Below, piece after piece: positions 23,591 through 35,575 of a stretch of DNA of 64,000 nt (position 1 is the first letter of the stretch; each line of letters starts with the position of its first letter). The notes beneath the pieces were generated by a model that searched no databases, was not told the origin of the DNA, and saw nothing but the letters and a program-made list of their open reading frames with translations. The stretch is taken from contig OX578135.1 in NCBI GenBank assembly GCA_951213105.1, positions 158,233,750 to 158,297,749 of the forward strand, in the 5' to 3' direction. A program made the position numbers and the translations under genes. The stretch is from Amaurobius ferox (Eukaryota; Arthropoda; Arachnida; Araneae; Amaurobiidae).

Positions 23591-24433
23591 ATGAACAAAG
23601 TCATAAACACTTTTCAACTTTGTTGTAAAGTGTTAAAAATATGACTCGCAGTTTCTGCAAAAGGAACTTTATCATGTATGCACAAAACGAAAATGAAAAC
23701 TGGTGTGAAATACGATCAGAACTGAATTCACTTATAATACCTCCAACCATTTTTTACTTAATCACATGTCAGCCATACACTTTATGTGACAACTATTTTG
23801 TATTGAAGATTCATTTTAACTATACAGCACACCACCTCGTTTTATGTAAGATGCCAATTTACATTCTTCGCTGAAAATCTGCTTTGTTGTAGTTGAAGTA
23901 GCAGATATCAATAACATCGCTTTGATTATGCTTTTAAAATCACCTTGTTCAAACACAAGATGTATTAAAATTCTCATTATGAGATTTTTGCATATTCGTC
24001 ATTGCTACAACAGAAGTATTAAAATTATCTTCCGTAAGATTTATGCACATTCGTCTTTGTTGCACTGGCTCACACAAGAAGTTTTAGCAATTTCGATGAA
24101 GTTTTAAGCAATATAATAAATTAATGATGAAGTTTTAAGCATTTAAATATAATAAATTAATGTTGTATTGTGACCATTTTAAAAATATTACCGCTGAATG
24201 TAACGCATTTTAGAGATGTTTAAATAAAATTCCATTTCAGTTGGAAAGTGTTTCATAATCAATGCTTTATGCATGATTGATCTTTCTTGTTAAATAATAG
24301 TGTCGTGATCCAATGGATCAGACATTGTTTTCCCATTCAAATGACTATTTTGAATCAAGTTTTGAAATGGAGTTATTACAGTCCCGGAATAGGAATTCAG
24401 CAATTCACTTGTCCTTGGGGAAAAGTGCTCTTT

Positions 24434-25202
24434 TTAAGGGGACGGTGGACGTTGAAATGAGCAAAATTCGACTAAAAAAATTTTTTTTTAATATATAACA
24501 TTGTTTTACACATTTAACCTGTTGCTTACTGGTGGGACAGCGTCCCTCCCAAACGAAGAACCTCCCAAAAAGACAGGTATTTGACATACCCTATCCCAAA
24601 CAGTTCGAGTCAAATACCTGTCTTTTTGGGAGGTTCTTCGTTTGGAATGGACGCTGTCCCACCCGCAAGCAAAAGATTAAATGCATTTTTTTCGAAACGG
24701 AATTTTCAACGGTTTTACATTTTTAAAATGCTCCATGCGTCTTAATTTTTATTTGAGATACATGAAATTTGATAAGAAGACACATTTTATACTTTTTAAT
24801 GAAACTGGGTATACATTTTATAATTGAACTTTATTAAGGTAATTAAAAGTGAATAATAACCCAATTAAATGATGAAAATTAAGTTTTAATGCAGAAAAAT
24901 GTTTTTAAAAAATTAACTTTCTAAGGGATTTAAAAATGAATACCCAAATGTGTTCATAATGTGTTTTTGAGTGATCATAATGGAAAATTAATCAAAAATG
25001 TGAACAAATGGCATGCAAGGAGCATTTTCAAATTTTCTTTAAAAAAATTAAATTTAAAAAAAAAATACAAAATTATAACAAAAATGAAAAAAAATTGAAT
25101 GATATTTTATATAGTAATGTTAAGAAGAATATTTATACAAATTTTCATGTTTCTAAGTCAATAAATAAATACAAAAAATTTCAACGTCCACCGTCCCCTT
25201 AA
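24434..25202. mobile_element. TTAA-flanked inverted-repeat element carrying a nested MITE (copy 1)
   Basis: Starts TTAAGGGGACGGTGGACGTT and ends with the exact complement (25183-25202), so TTAA brackets both ends. That is piggyBac-type target use. It has no transposase. A second, foldback MITE sits inside at 24518-24676. Copy 2 at 50783-51674 carries the same nested MITE at the corresponding place. Confidence 0.78.
24518..24676. mobile_element. Foldback MITE 'CCTTTTGC', nested copy 1
   Basis: Two inverted arms, each containing GGTGGGACAGCGTCC or its complement, then AACGAAGAACCTCCCAAAAA. TTAA flanks both sides (24514-24517 and 24677-24680). Related copies are at 36258, 51297 and 55383. Confidence 0.75.
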
Positions 25203-27492
25203 GAGGCATGCAATGCCGATTTGGCCAGCAATGTCTAAAAATAACTTTGCAGGTGTCAGTGACGTCGAAAGAAACCAAAATAATAAAAAATAGCGAAGAG
25301 GGAAGAGACCGCCTTGCTTGACCAATAGTAAGGCAAGGTCAGGACCCCCCTGTTTCTAAGCGCAAAGTCGGAAGAGGCCACAGATTAATAAATACAGATA
25401 TTTCACTCGACTTTCAGCGCCCCCAACCGCCAACCAAAATATCAAGGTTGGCACGCTTGGCGATGGTCTGTGACGGTTTTCGCCAAGACGTTCTGCTAAT
25501 ATAACCCTATTTGGCACGGAACGAAGCACTTAGAACTTGGAAGAACTTTGTTGCATGCTTACATGTGGTTAACATATTTTCGCTGCTATTTTGGATTTTA
25601 TAATCAATTATTTTATTTTTTATGGATTACTAAAAGAAAAAGAATTATGTTTACAAGGTATGTAAGTTATTTTTATTTAAATAAAAAAATATTTGTTATC
25701 TATCCCATATTTCATCCTATGCACGTGTTCTTCATAAGAAATTGGTGCAGTATTATCACACTGTCGCCTAGATTAAATTCTAAGAAGCAGTGGCATTATT
25801 AGTTAAAAACCTTTTCCACATTTATATAAAATGTATAAAAATTGATATTTGGATAGCTTTTTCTAGAGGAAGTTGAATGTGTATATATTTAAATGCTTTT
25901 TACTAACTGGCGTAATGTGGAAAATAATCCCCCCCCCCTTTCTAATTAACGATTGAGTTCGACGCCTTTGATAATGCATTTATGTAAATTTGTTATTTAG
26001 TATAAGAATATTAGTGTATTTAAATATATATATATATATAATAACAGCATCCCAGAATAAATTAAGAACTAAGCAATTTAACTATCAACATGCTAGTATA
26101 CTTTTTAGGCTGAAAATATTATATAATATTTTAGTCTTTTGGGTATGTTAGCTTGTAATTTTTAGTGGTTAATGATTTACAGTGATGCAATGCGTCATTT
26201 TTTTTTATTTAATTTATGATTGCATGAATTAAATATATATCTATGTTTATTTATTTAAATTTACACATATTACAGATAAAAAGTATTTTTAAATGCTGAT
26301 TAAAAAAGTATAAAAGTACAGTTCCGTAATTTTTTTTTTGGCAGCATTAAAATAAAATCGCCAATTGAGCGATAGTCGCCAAATCTAGCAGTCGAGCTCT
26401 TTATACGTCATAGCTACAATGGTTGGCTCCTCGAAAGCTAGTGTCTATGCGAAATCCTATGTTAACGATGTTGCCATAGGTTCCTATGGGAGTGAACCTT
26501 CTGAATATAGTATTCTGTGGAAGAAGCTTTCTCCCTCTCTCCCGATGCTGAATATTACAAGAGTCATGTAGCTAAAATTGTGGCTCCGATTGCGAGGCTT
26601 CGGCCTGCACAAAAAAAAAAATGCCGTGAATTTAAATTTTTCAGCATATAATCATCTAGTTTCCAAAATCGTCCCAAAACTTGCTCATTCTAAGAAGAAC
26701 GAGGTAATTAATCTCGCGGTACTCTACGACGAAAATTCCGTAAATATGGAAGAGAAAGTATGAATTAGCTGGCCAAGTATCCTGAAACCCGTAACGAAGG
26801 ACGCGAAAACCATCTTACTTCAACTATTGACTGCAAAAGAGAGTGCAAAGGATGGCTAAAATTTATCTTGTTATTCGATATGACAACCGCTTCAGAATCG
26901 TAATTCCCTTGATGAGCCAGCACCTGTGAAGATAGTATGACAACTCTTTCTAAATACCTTGGTGACAACCGAAGCAGATAGGCAGTCCGACGTTGATTCT
27001 AAAGGCGTTGAGAATCTCCATAGAAAACCCCTTTAGAGTATAGCAGGTTCCATTTTGAGGCCGGGAACAAGTCATAAGCTGATAAACTTTCTGAAATTAT
27101 TAATAATTCAAGAATTTGAACAAAAACTCATGGTGTAAAATCAGCGACTATGATAAACGAACTAATGGACAACATTGCAGGTCCGGAACAGATGGAAATA
27201 AAAGTTTTGTTGTCTACAAGTGGGTGAGTGAAATTTAATGTAATTATAAACTTAGGAAAAGAATTTTATGAAATAGTCCAATTATCTAGAATTTTATGAA
27301 ATATTCCAATTATCTAGAATTTTAATGGTTAATCTAGTAACTTAGGTTAGGCAGAGAGAAGATACGTGTATATTGTATAAAATAATCAACTATTACCTTT
27401 TATAATATAAACACATAGAGAAATGTACTTGAAAACTGTTATGGTATTTTATGATTTAATATGTTATTTAAGATATGATGTATAATATTAAT
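25203..27492. other. Unassigned AT-rich DNA
   Basis: Contains a poly-C run (about 25929-25938) and a (TA)n run near 26024. The ORF at 26578-26763 has no recognised motif. Confidence 0.3.
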
Positions 27493-27949
27493 TAAGATCA
27501 AGGTATAAATAATTTGGCATCACGTCTGATGTTACAATAGCAAAAATTAAGCACACATCCACAACAGAAGGTCTTTATTTTACTTCCTATAAGACGTACA
27601 CAAATTATTTTTTAAAAAGGACCAGAGCGCTTTCGAGCATAAGTACAGTGGCTACATGGAAATAAAATTTGAATCGTTCATATGTAAACCAGATATAGCG
27701 ACAAAATTTGCATAAATACAATTTACAAAAAAAATCTACGTTTAGGCAAGGATAAACTGAAAACTATAAAACATATTTTTTAGAGTTTCAAAAATTCCAA
27801 CAACAAAAGAACAGCATAGTAAATTACAATTTAATTACAGAAATCGAAAAAAAGGAGGGGGGGCGGTGGCAACCAAGCATAATCTCAAAGAAGAAGACGT
27901 CAAAGATAACTTTGCAGAGACTTGAATTGCATGGAGTCGAGAATGAGTC

Positions 27950-28439
27950 GCCAGGCGTAACTCAAATTCATAACAGGGTCAAAATTACAAACGGACTCGC
28001 GGTAGATATAAATAAAAAGGGATTCAAAAAGGAGAATATCACGAGGGTTATTATAACTCATCAAAAGGAAAGTCTTTTAAAAAAAAGGCTGAAAATTATC
28101 TTTAACGACAAATTGAGCAAGAGCCGTAGAAAGTTTACTACCCCTGACATCCCGAGCATGTTCTGCTAAACGGATACCAACAGTGCGTTTAGTACTTCCA
28201 ATATAAAATTCAAAATTACCATCGGTGGACAACAGGGGAACAACATTCACCCCAGCAAAGCTTTTAAAGTCATCCTTATCACCCAGTTTATCAGACCAAA
28301 TAGGGTTATATAAAAAAGAACTATTAGAATGTGCAGGTCGGAAACCAAACTCGGAACAAAAACGCAAATAACGCACTGTTGGCATCCGTGGCAAAGTTAT
28401 CTTTGCCCCGTTGTGCAAAGTTATCTTTGACGTCTTCAT
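27950..28439 (-). pseudogene. GIY-YIG endonuclease domain and C-terminus of the Penelope-like element
   Basis: The minus-strand frame 28439-28077 carries CSEFGFRPAHSNSSFLYNP and then the nuclease core FEFYIGSTKRTVGIRLAEHA, with YIG and the following Arg/His of the GIY-YIG family. After a frameshift near 28075 the C-terminal segment continues (NPRDILLFESLFIYIYRES, then NLSYAWRLILDS). In Penelope-like elements this nuclease follows the RT and nicks target DNA. The copy has no RT and is frameshifted, so it should be inactive. Confidence 0.8.
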
Positions 28440-28675
28440 CTTTGGGATTATGCTTGGTTGTCCCCCCCCCCCCCCCCCCTTTTTCGATTTCTGTAATTAA
28501 ATTGTAATTTACTATGTTGTTGTTTTGTTGTTGGAACTTTTGAAACTCTAAAATAATTGTTTTATAGTTTTCGGTTTATCCTTGTCTAAACGTAGATTCT
28601 TTTGTAAATTGTATTTATGCAAATTTTGTCGCTATATCTGGTCTATATATGAACGATTCAAATTTTATTTCCATG

Positions 28676-28722
28676 TAGCCACTGATGAAGAGCGTACTTA
28701 TGCTCGAAAGCGCTCTGGCCCT
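28676..28722 (+). ncRNA. Hammerhead-ribozyme-like motif in the right pLTR
   Basis: CTGATGA (28682-28688), a stem GAGC/GCTC (28690-28693 with 28702-28705) around an 8-base loop, then GAAA (28706-28709): the order of the hammerhead catalytic core. Penelope-like pLTRs are known to carry hammerheads. One extra A lies between CTGATGA and stem II, and the short stem III and cleavage site are not clear by eye. In the left, inverted pLTR (about 27630-27660) about 11 bases including GATGA are deleted. Confidence 0.55.
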
Positions 28723-28814
28723 TTTTAAAAAATAATTTTTGTACATCTTATAGGAAGTAAAATAAAGACCTTCTGTTGTGGATGTGTGCTTAATTTTTGC
28801 TAAGATCAAGGTAT

Positions 28815-31800
28815 TAGAAAAAGGATCAAATGGAACTGCATAAATTTATTTTAATAATGGAAGTATAAGGATAAGTACAACAAGAGTGCAAATGAGCATT
28901 TAATAATATTTGTGTATATGAGTTTCTTTTGGTATTTATAGTACTTTTAAAATAAAAGTGAATTCTAATGATTGTAAATAAGTGAAGAATATACATAAAA
29001 TCAATTGAATGAAAATATATAAAATCACGATTATTAATGACATTTTAACATTTAATAATTTAAAATTACTTTATTATTTATAACTCAAAGGGTGTTATTT
29101 TAGTAATTAAATGGATTGGAGTGATCTACTTAACCTGCCTGGTGCGGATTAATTTTATATGCAGGAGGGTCGTCAACCTTCTCATATTTTAAATAGTCCC
29201 ACAAACTACAATTTTGCTCACCTCCAAAATGTGTCCATGTTACTAGATACTCACTTATGATAATTTAAATAATACGTGAATATTAAATAATAAGTAACAA
29301 ATTTTATAATGAATATATTTAATTGTTAAAAACCATAATAATGGATCAATAAAATGCGTGAGTCATAAACAATCAAAGAACAAGGATTCTGATAAATAAA
29401 AGAAAAGCGAAATAATTAGTATTCCGCGCATTGCAATTTGCAATTTATTTTGGATGGGGAAGCTCTCCCCTTACAAAAATTACTTTCGCCTCTGTGCGAT
29501 ATATGCGGTACTAAAAGTAACCTACATTTGGAATGGATATACCATGTTATCCGATTAAGTTAAACTTATACGTATTAATTACCATTGTTTGGAATTGGCA
29601 GTTGATAGAAATTCATAATTACAACTGGAAAGTGTCTCCTAAATGATAGAAGATGTTGAATAAGTAATGATTAAAATATACAAAGGAATGATAATGATTA
29701 AAACATAAATATGGATTACGAATGATAAACAAATGAATTGTGAAGTTTGCATTGAGACCAGAGAGGCACTGTTTACATATGCAGGAGAATTTATATTATA
29801 AGATATTGAATTTTGAATTGAAAGGAAGTTGACATGGTGTTATGTACTTATAGATCAAGATTGAATTTTAATGACGAATTAAATACCACATAAAATGAAT
29901 AACTCGCACTCTACAGTAAATGAGAGTTTGTTGATGGCAATATACAAACATTTTATGTATTAAATAAAGCGATGTGATACCCTCTTTTAGAATTTTCATT
30001 TAGAGTCTTTGTGTTTTGTTTTGATTATTTACTTTTTTAGATGTTACAGGTAAGTGAATAAATTACAGGCAAATTGACTACTATACAATGGCAAATTTTT
30101 GATAATTTAAATTTAATTGTTGACCCAGGGTCAAGCTATATTAATATTTATGAACTTTTTGCCTTATTCCGTTACCTTCTGATAAATATCTAGACAGGCC
30201 CTGGTCTTAGAAACTCGAAACATGGACTAAATTTTAAGTGTGGCTATTTCAAGGCTACCCACAAAAATTTCATTAAATTCGGTCCAGCCGTTTTTCCATG
30301 GTGACGAGATAAGCATGCATACAAACAGACAGATTTTCAATTTTATTGATATAGACTAGAAAGTCTACCCGACGTTACACGGGAGTTAGAGCTGGATAAT
30401 TATATAAAAAAACAAAATATATAATTTTTATTTGTATAATTAACAGTGAAAATTGCATGCAAGCCGTGTACATTGACGCAGTTGACGTAATCCCCCCCCC
30501 CCCCCTCTAAATCGCAAAACTGAAACCCGTCACTTGCAGAGACCCTCCGTTCGACAAAAATATACCGACGGACAAGATATAAATCTTAACAATCTTAGCA
30601 GAATTAGATCAACTTATATATTCGCTTCATATCTTCCGCAAACAACGTAATTTTTATACTTCCAATAAATAGAAGCTTGCAACTTTAATGAGACTTATAC
30701 AAATAACAGCACTCATTGCAGCAAAATATTATTAAATAGTGATTGGCATGACTTGCTAACTCGAGAATGAACAAAGAGACGCTCTACATCGAGTAAGCAT
30801 ACTGAATTGAGAAGGTCCAGTAACTAAACCGTTCTTCACTTACGAAATGCCTTTCCACGTAATGTAAGAACAATTTTCACTCTCTTTATCCTTCTTCCTT
30901 TACTGACCACCATAAACTAGAGTGCCTGTACATCATAAACAACTCTCCCCACGGGGTTACTGTCGACCCCTGAAGGAAATAAGGACCCCTAAGGAGGGGG
31001 AAAGCAAAATACAATTATTTTCAAATCAATATTTGCTTTAATTAAAAAGTGCTGGAAATCTATTTATGGTATCATCGCAAAAATTTAAGCATCTGTCGAA
31101 AGCTAGAATTCTATTCATGTGCACTGCCTTTTTCAAATCCGAGTATTATGAAATGCAAATTGATAAAAGTCGGTAAAACTTTTAGTTTTGATTTTTCTTA
31201 GTGACTCTCAAATTTAATAAATTGTTAAAAATTCTTAACAATAATTTAAACGAAAAGTAAAATCTAGAAGCAAACTTCAATTTTTTTAGCTTTAAGATCC
31301 TGAAAACAAAATTGAAATAAGTTGATTTTTGGTGGAGCTATACTATCCAGCTTGATCCGAACCTATTCACAGCAGATTTTTTGTCACTCTGTAGCTAATT
31401 ATGATACTAAAATAATAGACACAAAACACCTGGAGTATAAGAAAATGCCCGTCACTCTGCAGATATTTTTATGTCCCGATACTGATTTGTCTTGCTATAC
31501 GCTTCCGTATTACCGAAAACATTTTAGTCGAGTCACACTGTACGAATTATACGCGTTTTATGCGCAGAAACTGCAGTTCAGTGGAAATGAATGTTCGAAC
31601 GTAAATGGGGAAAACCTTTTCGCACGACAAGGGAGGATGTGACGTTTATCAAACACTGCTTTCAGAAAGATAGAATGCCTGTCGTTCCGAGTTTTTACGG
31701 CTGCAGACGGAAGGTTTCAAGCAAATTTCCATTTGTTTTGTAATGCGACTCGGCGTAGGTAAGTGCGTTTCCTTTTATGGTGTGGCGCACACGAGTAAAT

Positions 31801-32640
31801 GGAATGGAGCACACGAGTAAATATGTCACGTTCGATATAACCGCTGAACAAGAATATGCCAACAAACGCCAATTCTGTGATCATATTTTCTGTTATTGTA
31901 TCTATTGGCGGATCCTACAATATGACTGGCAAATAGGACGTAGATGAAAAAGAACATCTACTGCATCAGCATCTACTCAATGCGATACTGTATTTCTTCG
32001 CATGTAGAGCATCAAATAGAAGAGTTTATCTTAGTATATGAAACTAACTTATTTAAGGGGACAGTACACCTTTAACAGATGTAAATTGATCAAAATTTAA
32101 CCTATGTTTCTTATTTTAGGGAAAATAAATTTTTAAGATGTATACAAGAAAGTAAGTTTAAGAATGACTAGCATAAATACTGGCAATATAGTTATAAATA
32201 ACATGTAAATAAAATATATTTATGTGCTAATTTAAATTTTACACCGAGCGCAAGATATGTATTTCTTTAAATAATTATATATTAATAAATGTAACATGAA
32301 ATTGAAGAATATATTTCGTTTCGTATTTTTTTTTTTTTTTAATATTTTTATACTTAAATTGGATAGCATATAATTCAAAATAAATTGTGCACATTTTTTC
32401 TTTTAAATCAATCGTAAAACTTGCAATTTATAAGATAAGTTAATGTTTATAGAACAATAACTTATCATAAATATAATTATGTGCATAGAAAATTTCAAGA
32501 GTTTAACTTAATTATTTTTAGGGATATACGCTCAAGGTGGGAAACAGAGTTTTGCGATAAATGTTTGATGATATGTATATAAATTTATAAAGAAAATCTT
32601 CTATTTTGTACTCTCTTAAGTAGATCTAGGATCAAGTATA
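28815..32640. other. Unassigned AT-rich DNA with repeat traces
   Basis: At 30250-30365 there is a string of the common interspersed type (AATTCGGTCCAGCCGTTTTT, then CAAACAGACAGA and a run into TTTATTGATATAGA). A 14-base poly-C run lies at about 30492. TTAAGGGGACAGTACACC at 32053-32070 resembles the end of the 24434 element, but no matching right end was found. ORF 31322-31642 (106 codons) has no recognised motif. Confidence 0.35.
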
Positions 32641-32727
32641 AATTTAATCCATGTTGAAGACCCAGACCGTCCGACTCGTCAACATGGACATGAGCATCTA
32701 TTTGGACGGCCGAAATTTAATCCATGT
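32641..32727 (-). mobile_element. 59-bp SINE-tail insertion with 14-bp target duplication
   Basis: AATTTAATCCATGT flanks both sides (32641-32654 and 32714-32727). The 59 bp between contains GACCCAGACCGTCCGAC and TTTGGACGGCCG, the hairpin arms of the SINE tail (CCGTCC 32667-32672, GGACGG 32704-32709). No SINE head or body remains. Confidence 0.8.
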
Positions 32728-33152
32728 GTAATTTTTGTGTCTATTTATAGCCATATTTTAGTTTTTAACTTTTCTCTTCAAAATCAGACAAGTGATAAAA
32801 AATGTAATATCTCGTATAAATAATATGAAGATTAATTTCGAAATTAAAGAGGATAGCTTCTTCCGTTTTATTTGAACATTTTGGATTTTCAAATAAATTA
32901 GCCTTGTATAGTGGCGCCATCTGTTGTTGATTGTGTTTATTTTTATGAACTTGGTTAACTTAATTGTTTCAAAACGTGTGTCAATATTATAAATCTTTAT
33001 GAATATATAAAAATAATTTCAATATTTTGAAAGTTTTTATTTTTCGAAAAAACTTTTAAAAATATCTGACAGGGCGAGTATTTACATTTTTCTCACTTTC
33101 ATTCGAAATATCTTCAAAACTATAAAATATAACTATAAATAGTAAACGACAA

Positions 33153-33198
33153 AACTATGTGTTTGAAGGCCCAGACCACACGACCAACTATGTGTTTG
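33153..33198 (-). mobile_element. 20-bp SINE-tail insertion with 13-bp target duplication
   Basis: AACTATGTGTTTG occurs at 33153-33165 and 33186-33198. The intervening 20 bp (AAGGCCCAGACCACACGACC) match the end of the SINE tail in its CCACAC form, as at 4256. It is effectively only the terminal piece of the element. Confidence 0.75.
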
Positions 33199-33292
33199 TA
33201 AATGTAGTTACTAAATATATATTTATTTAAAAAAAAAAAACTCTTATAGTTATTGAGTAATCATTTTGTCAAGTAGATTGAAAATGTTTAGT

Positions 33293-34597
33293 TTTTACTT
33301 TCTCTGTGTGCATAGTATAATATATAAGAAAAGTAGTCAGAAAAAGTCGAACATTCGAATTCAAGCTCAAATTTTTGACGGAAAAGCAAGTTTAAAACAT
33401 CCCAGATCTGGAATAGAACATTTTTGAAGTGATGTCTATGTATGTGTGTGTATGACTGTTGTTGAGACCCAGACCGTCCGACCTACCGGAAAGGTGTAAG
33501 GTAACTGTTTGGACGGCCGGGAAGTGCCACCCAATTTGGACCGGAACCCAGTGGGGGAGGCATCCACAGGGACCGTACCCTCCTTCCCCTACCAACAACC
33601 TCTCGGAAGGACTTTCGGACCCACATGTTTAACGTGATCGTACTCCGCATGAACACGGCGGCAGTTTTGGCAGTGGCTGGAATCGAACCCGGGCCTACCG
33701 AGTGCAACTCCAGCGCGCTAACCAATGGGTGTGTATGACTGTGTAAGAATGCGCGTGCTCATGTATGTATGTATGTGTGTGTGTGTGTTTATGTGTTAGT
33801 GTGCGTGTGTGTGTCCGTGAGTTTGTGGAAGCGAATATCTCACGAACGAATGGAACGTTCAGAACGAAATTTGGTTATTACAGTTGGTGAATACTGGAAG
33901 CGTATTGATTTTAAACGCAATCGAATGTTTTGAAATCATTAAAAAAATTGGAACCTTTAATAATGTTAAGTAAATTATAATTTTTTTATGTAATTCTTCA
34001 TCACACTTTAGAACTACTACTCTTTAGAACGTCAACATAAATCTGTCTCAAGGTATTGCATGTTTATCTACTAAATTTATCAAAAACTTACATAAAATTA
34101 AAACAGTATTATCTATCGTGAAATATGTTCACTTTTCATGCAGTATTGTGAGACAAATTTGTTAACATCATTCTCGTTCCGTCCATTTACGTTCCGTCTA
34201 TGTGTAACGCATGGCGATCAGTTTGGTGGTAAATATCGCCAACTTGTCGATATGTAACCTTAGATTGACGAAAATATTGTCAAAATTGAAAGAATACCAC
34301 TAAATAAACGGAAATGACGCCAATTTAATTATTAAAATATTTTAATATATGAACTATATTATTTATTGCGAATGCCATCAATATTGATAATTGTCAGTTG
34401 AAAGTTGCGCAAAATATAAGTTAATAGAAATAGTTTTACATGTTGTCATCCTGAAAAGCGCCGAATATACAATTCAATGTTAAAAACATTGTGCCATGGA
34501 CAGATATTGTACATATTTTACTTCACTGTGGAAGAAGTAAATTAATTGTATTATACAGAGAAAGTTCTATGCTGCCCAGATCACATTTTGCAGGTTT
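33293..34597 (+). repeat. GGAAAG-family copy c, interrupted by a SINE
   Basis: Starts with the TTTTTACTTTC palindrome and ends GAAAGTTCTATGCTGCCCAGATCACA. Shares ATCTCACGAACGAATGGAAC with copies a and e. A SINE is inserted in its GT-rich stretch at 33460. Confidence 0.7.
33446..33742 (-). mobile_element. Full-length tRNA-derived SINE with 14-bp target duplication
   Basis: The target duplication GTGTGTATGACTGT is at 33446-33459 and 33729-33742. The 269-bp SINE between lies on the minus strand. Its head has an A-box-like TTAGCGCGCTGG and a perfect B box GGTTCGATTCC in a tRNA-like context. The tail at the low-coordinate end forms a hairpin with arms CCGTCC (33474-33479) and GGACGG (33511-33516). 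Relatives: 13537, 4256, 32655, 33166. Confidence 0.9.
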
Positions 34598-34653
34598 GTA
34601 ATGTTTATATCTCAACAACTAAAAGTGAAGTATGAAGTATATTATAATTTCGC

Positions 34654-35575
34654 TTTTTACTTTCCCTGCAAATACATGGTAATGTATAGGGAAAGTATTG
34701 GAATCATACCGAAAATCACAACTCGAGTTTTCGGCGGATCTACACGTTTCGAGACCTCTAGAACACGAAAAAACTATTTTTAGTGTGACGTCTGTGTGTG
34801 TGTGTCTCTGTCTGTGCAATGTATGTATCCACTCTATCTAAAAAACTAATGGACCGAATTTCATAAAATTTGGTAGGTAAGTCACTTGTGTGTGAACCTG
34901 GTGCTGATTAGTTTTTGGTATGATTTGTGATAAAACAACCCGCCTTTTTTGCAAAATGGCCCGCAAGAATTGCCTGTATCCACTCTAACTGAAAAACTAA
35001 TGGATCAAATTTTACAAAATTTGGTATATAAGTCACTTGTGAGTTACCCTGGTGCTGATTAGATTTTGATATGATTCGGAAAAAAATAACCTGCCTCTTT
35101 TTGCAAAATGGCCAGCGAAAATTGTCAAAATTTAAAATAAAAAATTACGTATGTTCAAATAGATCAATTAAATGCTTGTTTTATACATAATGTTTAACAA
35201 TGAAAAGAATAAGACCAACCCCATTACACTAGGACTAGTCGTTCTCGAGATATTTTAGTATTTTCGCATTTATGCTGCGCCATCTTTGAAAAAACGTCCA
35301 GTTACCAACTGAGAACGAAAATTGAATTAAAAGTGCCAATTCAATGTCATTTTAAATAATTGTGGGCGTTATTTTGTGCAATTAAACCGTTATGCAAGTC
35401 ATTCTCCAGATATTTGTGTTTTTTCGCATTTTTGCTATGCCGATTTTGAATCCATTATTTATGTGTGTTATTTAGCGCAATTAAACTAAATTTAATTAAT
35501 TATTAATGAAATAAAGAGACGATGAATTTGAGTCTGCAGGGAAAGTCATGTGCTGCCCACATCAGATTTTTTATT
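34654..35575 (+). repeat. GGAAAG-family copy d
   Basis: Starts TTTTTACTTTCCCTGC as a palindrome with TATAGGGAAAGTA and ends GAGTCTGCAGGGAAAGTCATG...CCCACATCAGA. It has two internal repeats beginning TCCACTCTA (near 34828 and 34978). It lies 57 bp from copy c. Confidence 0.75.

Larger units (their letters stand above)
21558..24299. mobile_element. 2.7-kb TIR DNA element with 7-bp target duplication
   Basis: TIRs begin TAACAAGAAAGATCAATCATG (left, from 21565) and end with its complement (right, to 24292). They stay similar for roughly 120 bp, including the AAACACTTTCCAACTGAAATG stretch. AATAATA flanks both sides (21558-21564 and 24293-24299). No transposase ORF is seen, so it is non-autonomous. 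The interior holds a copy of the GGAAAG family and a GACA microsatellite. A second copy starts at 62528 and runs off the window. Confidence 0.8.
27493..28814 (-). mobile_element. 5'-truncated Penelope-like element with inverted pLTRs and 14-bp target duplication
   Basis: TAAGATCAAGGTAT occurs at 27493-27506 and 28801-28814, a 14-bp target duplication. Inside, about 370 bp at each edge (27541-27900 and 28425-28800) are inverted copies. Between them, on the minus strand, is a GIY-YIG endonuclease domain, the C-terminal module of Penelope-like retroelements, which are also known for pLTRs in direct or inverted arrangement. The reverse transcriptase is missing. Confidence 0.85.
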
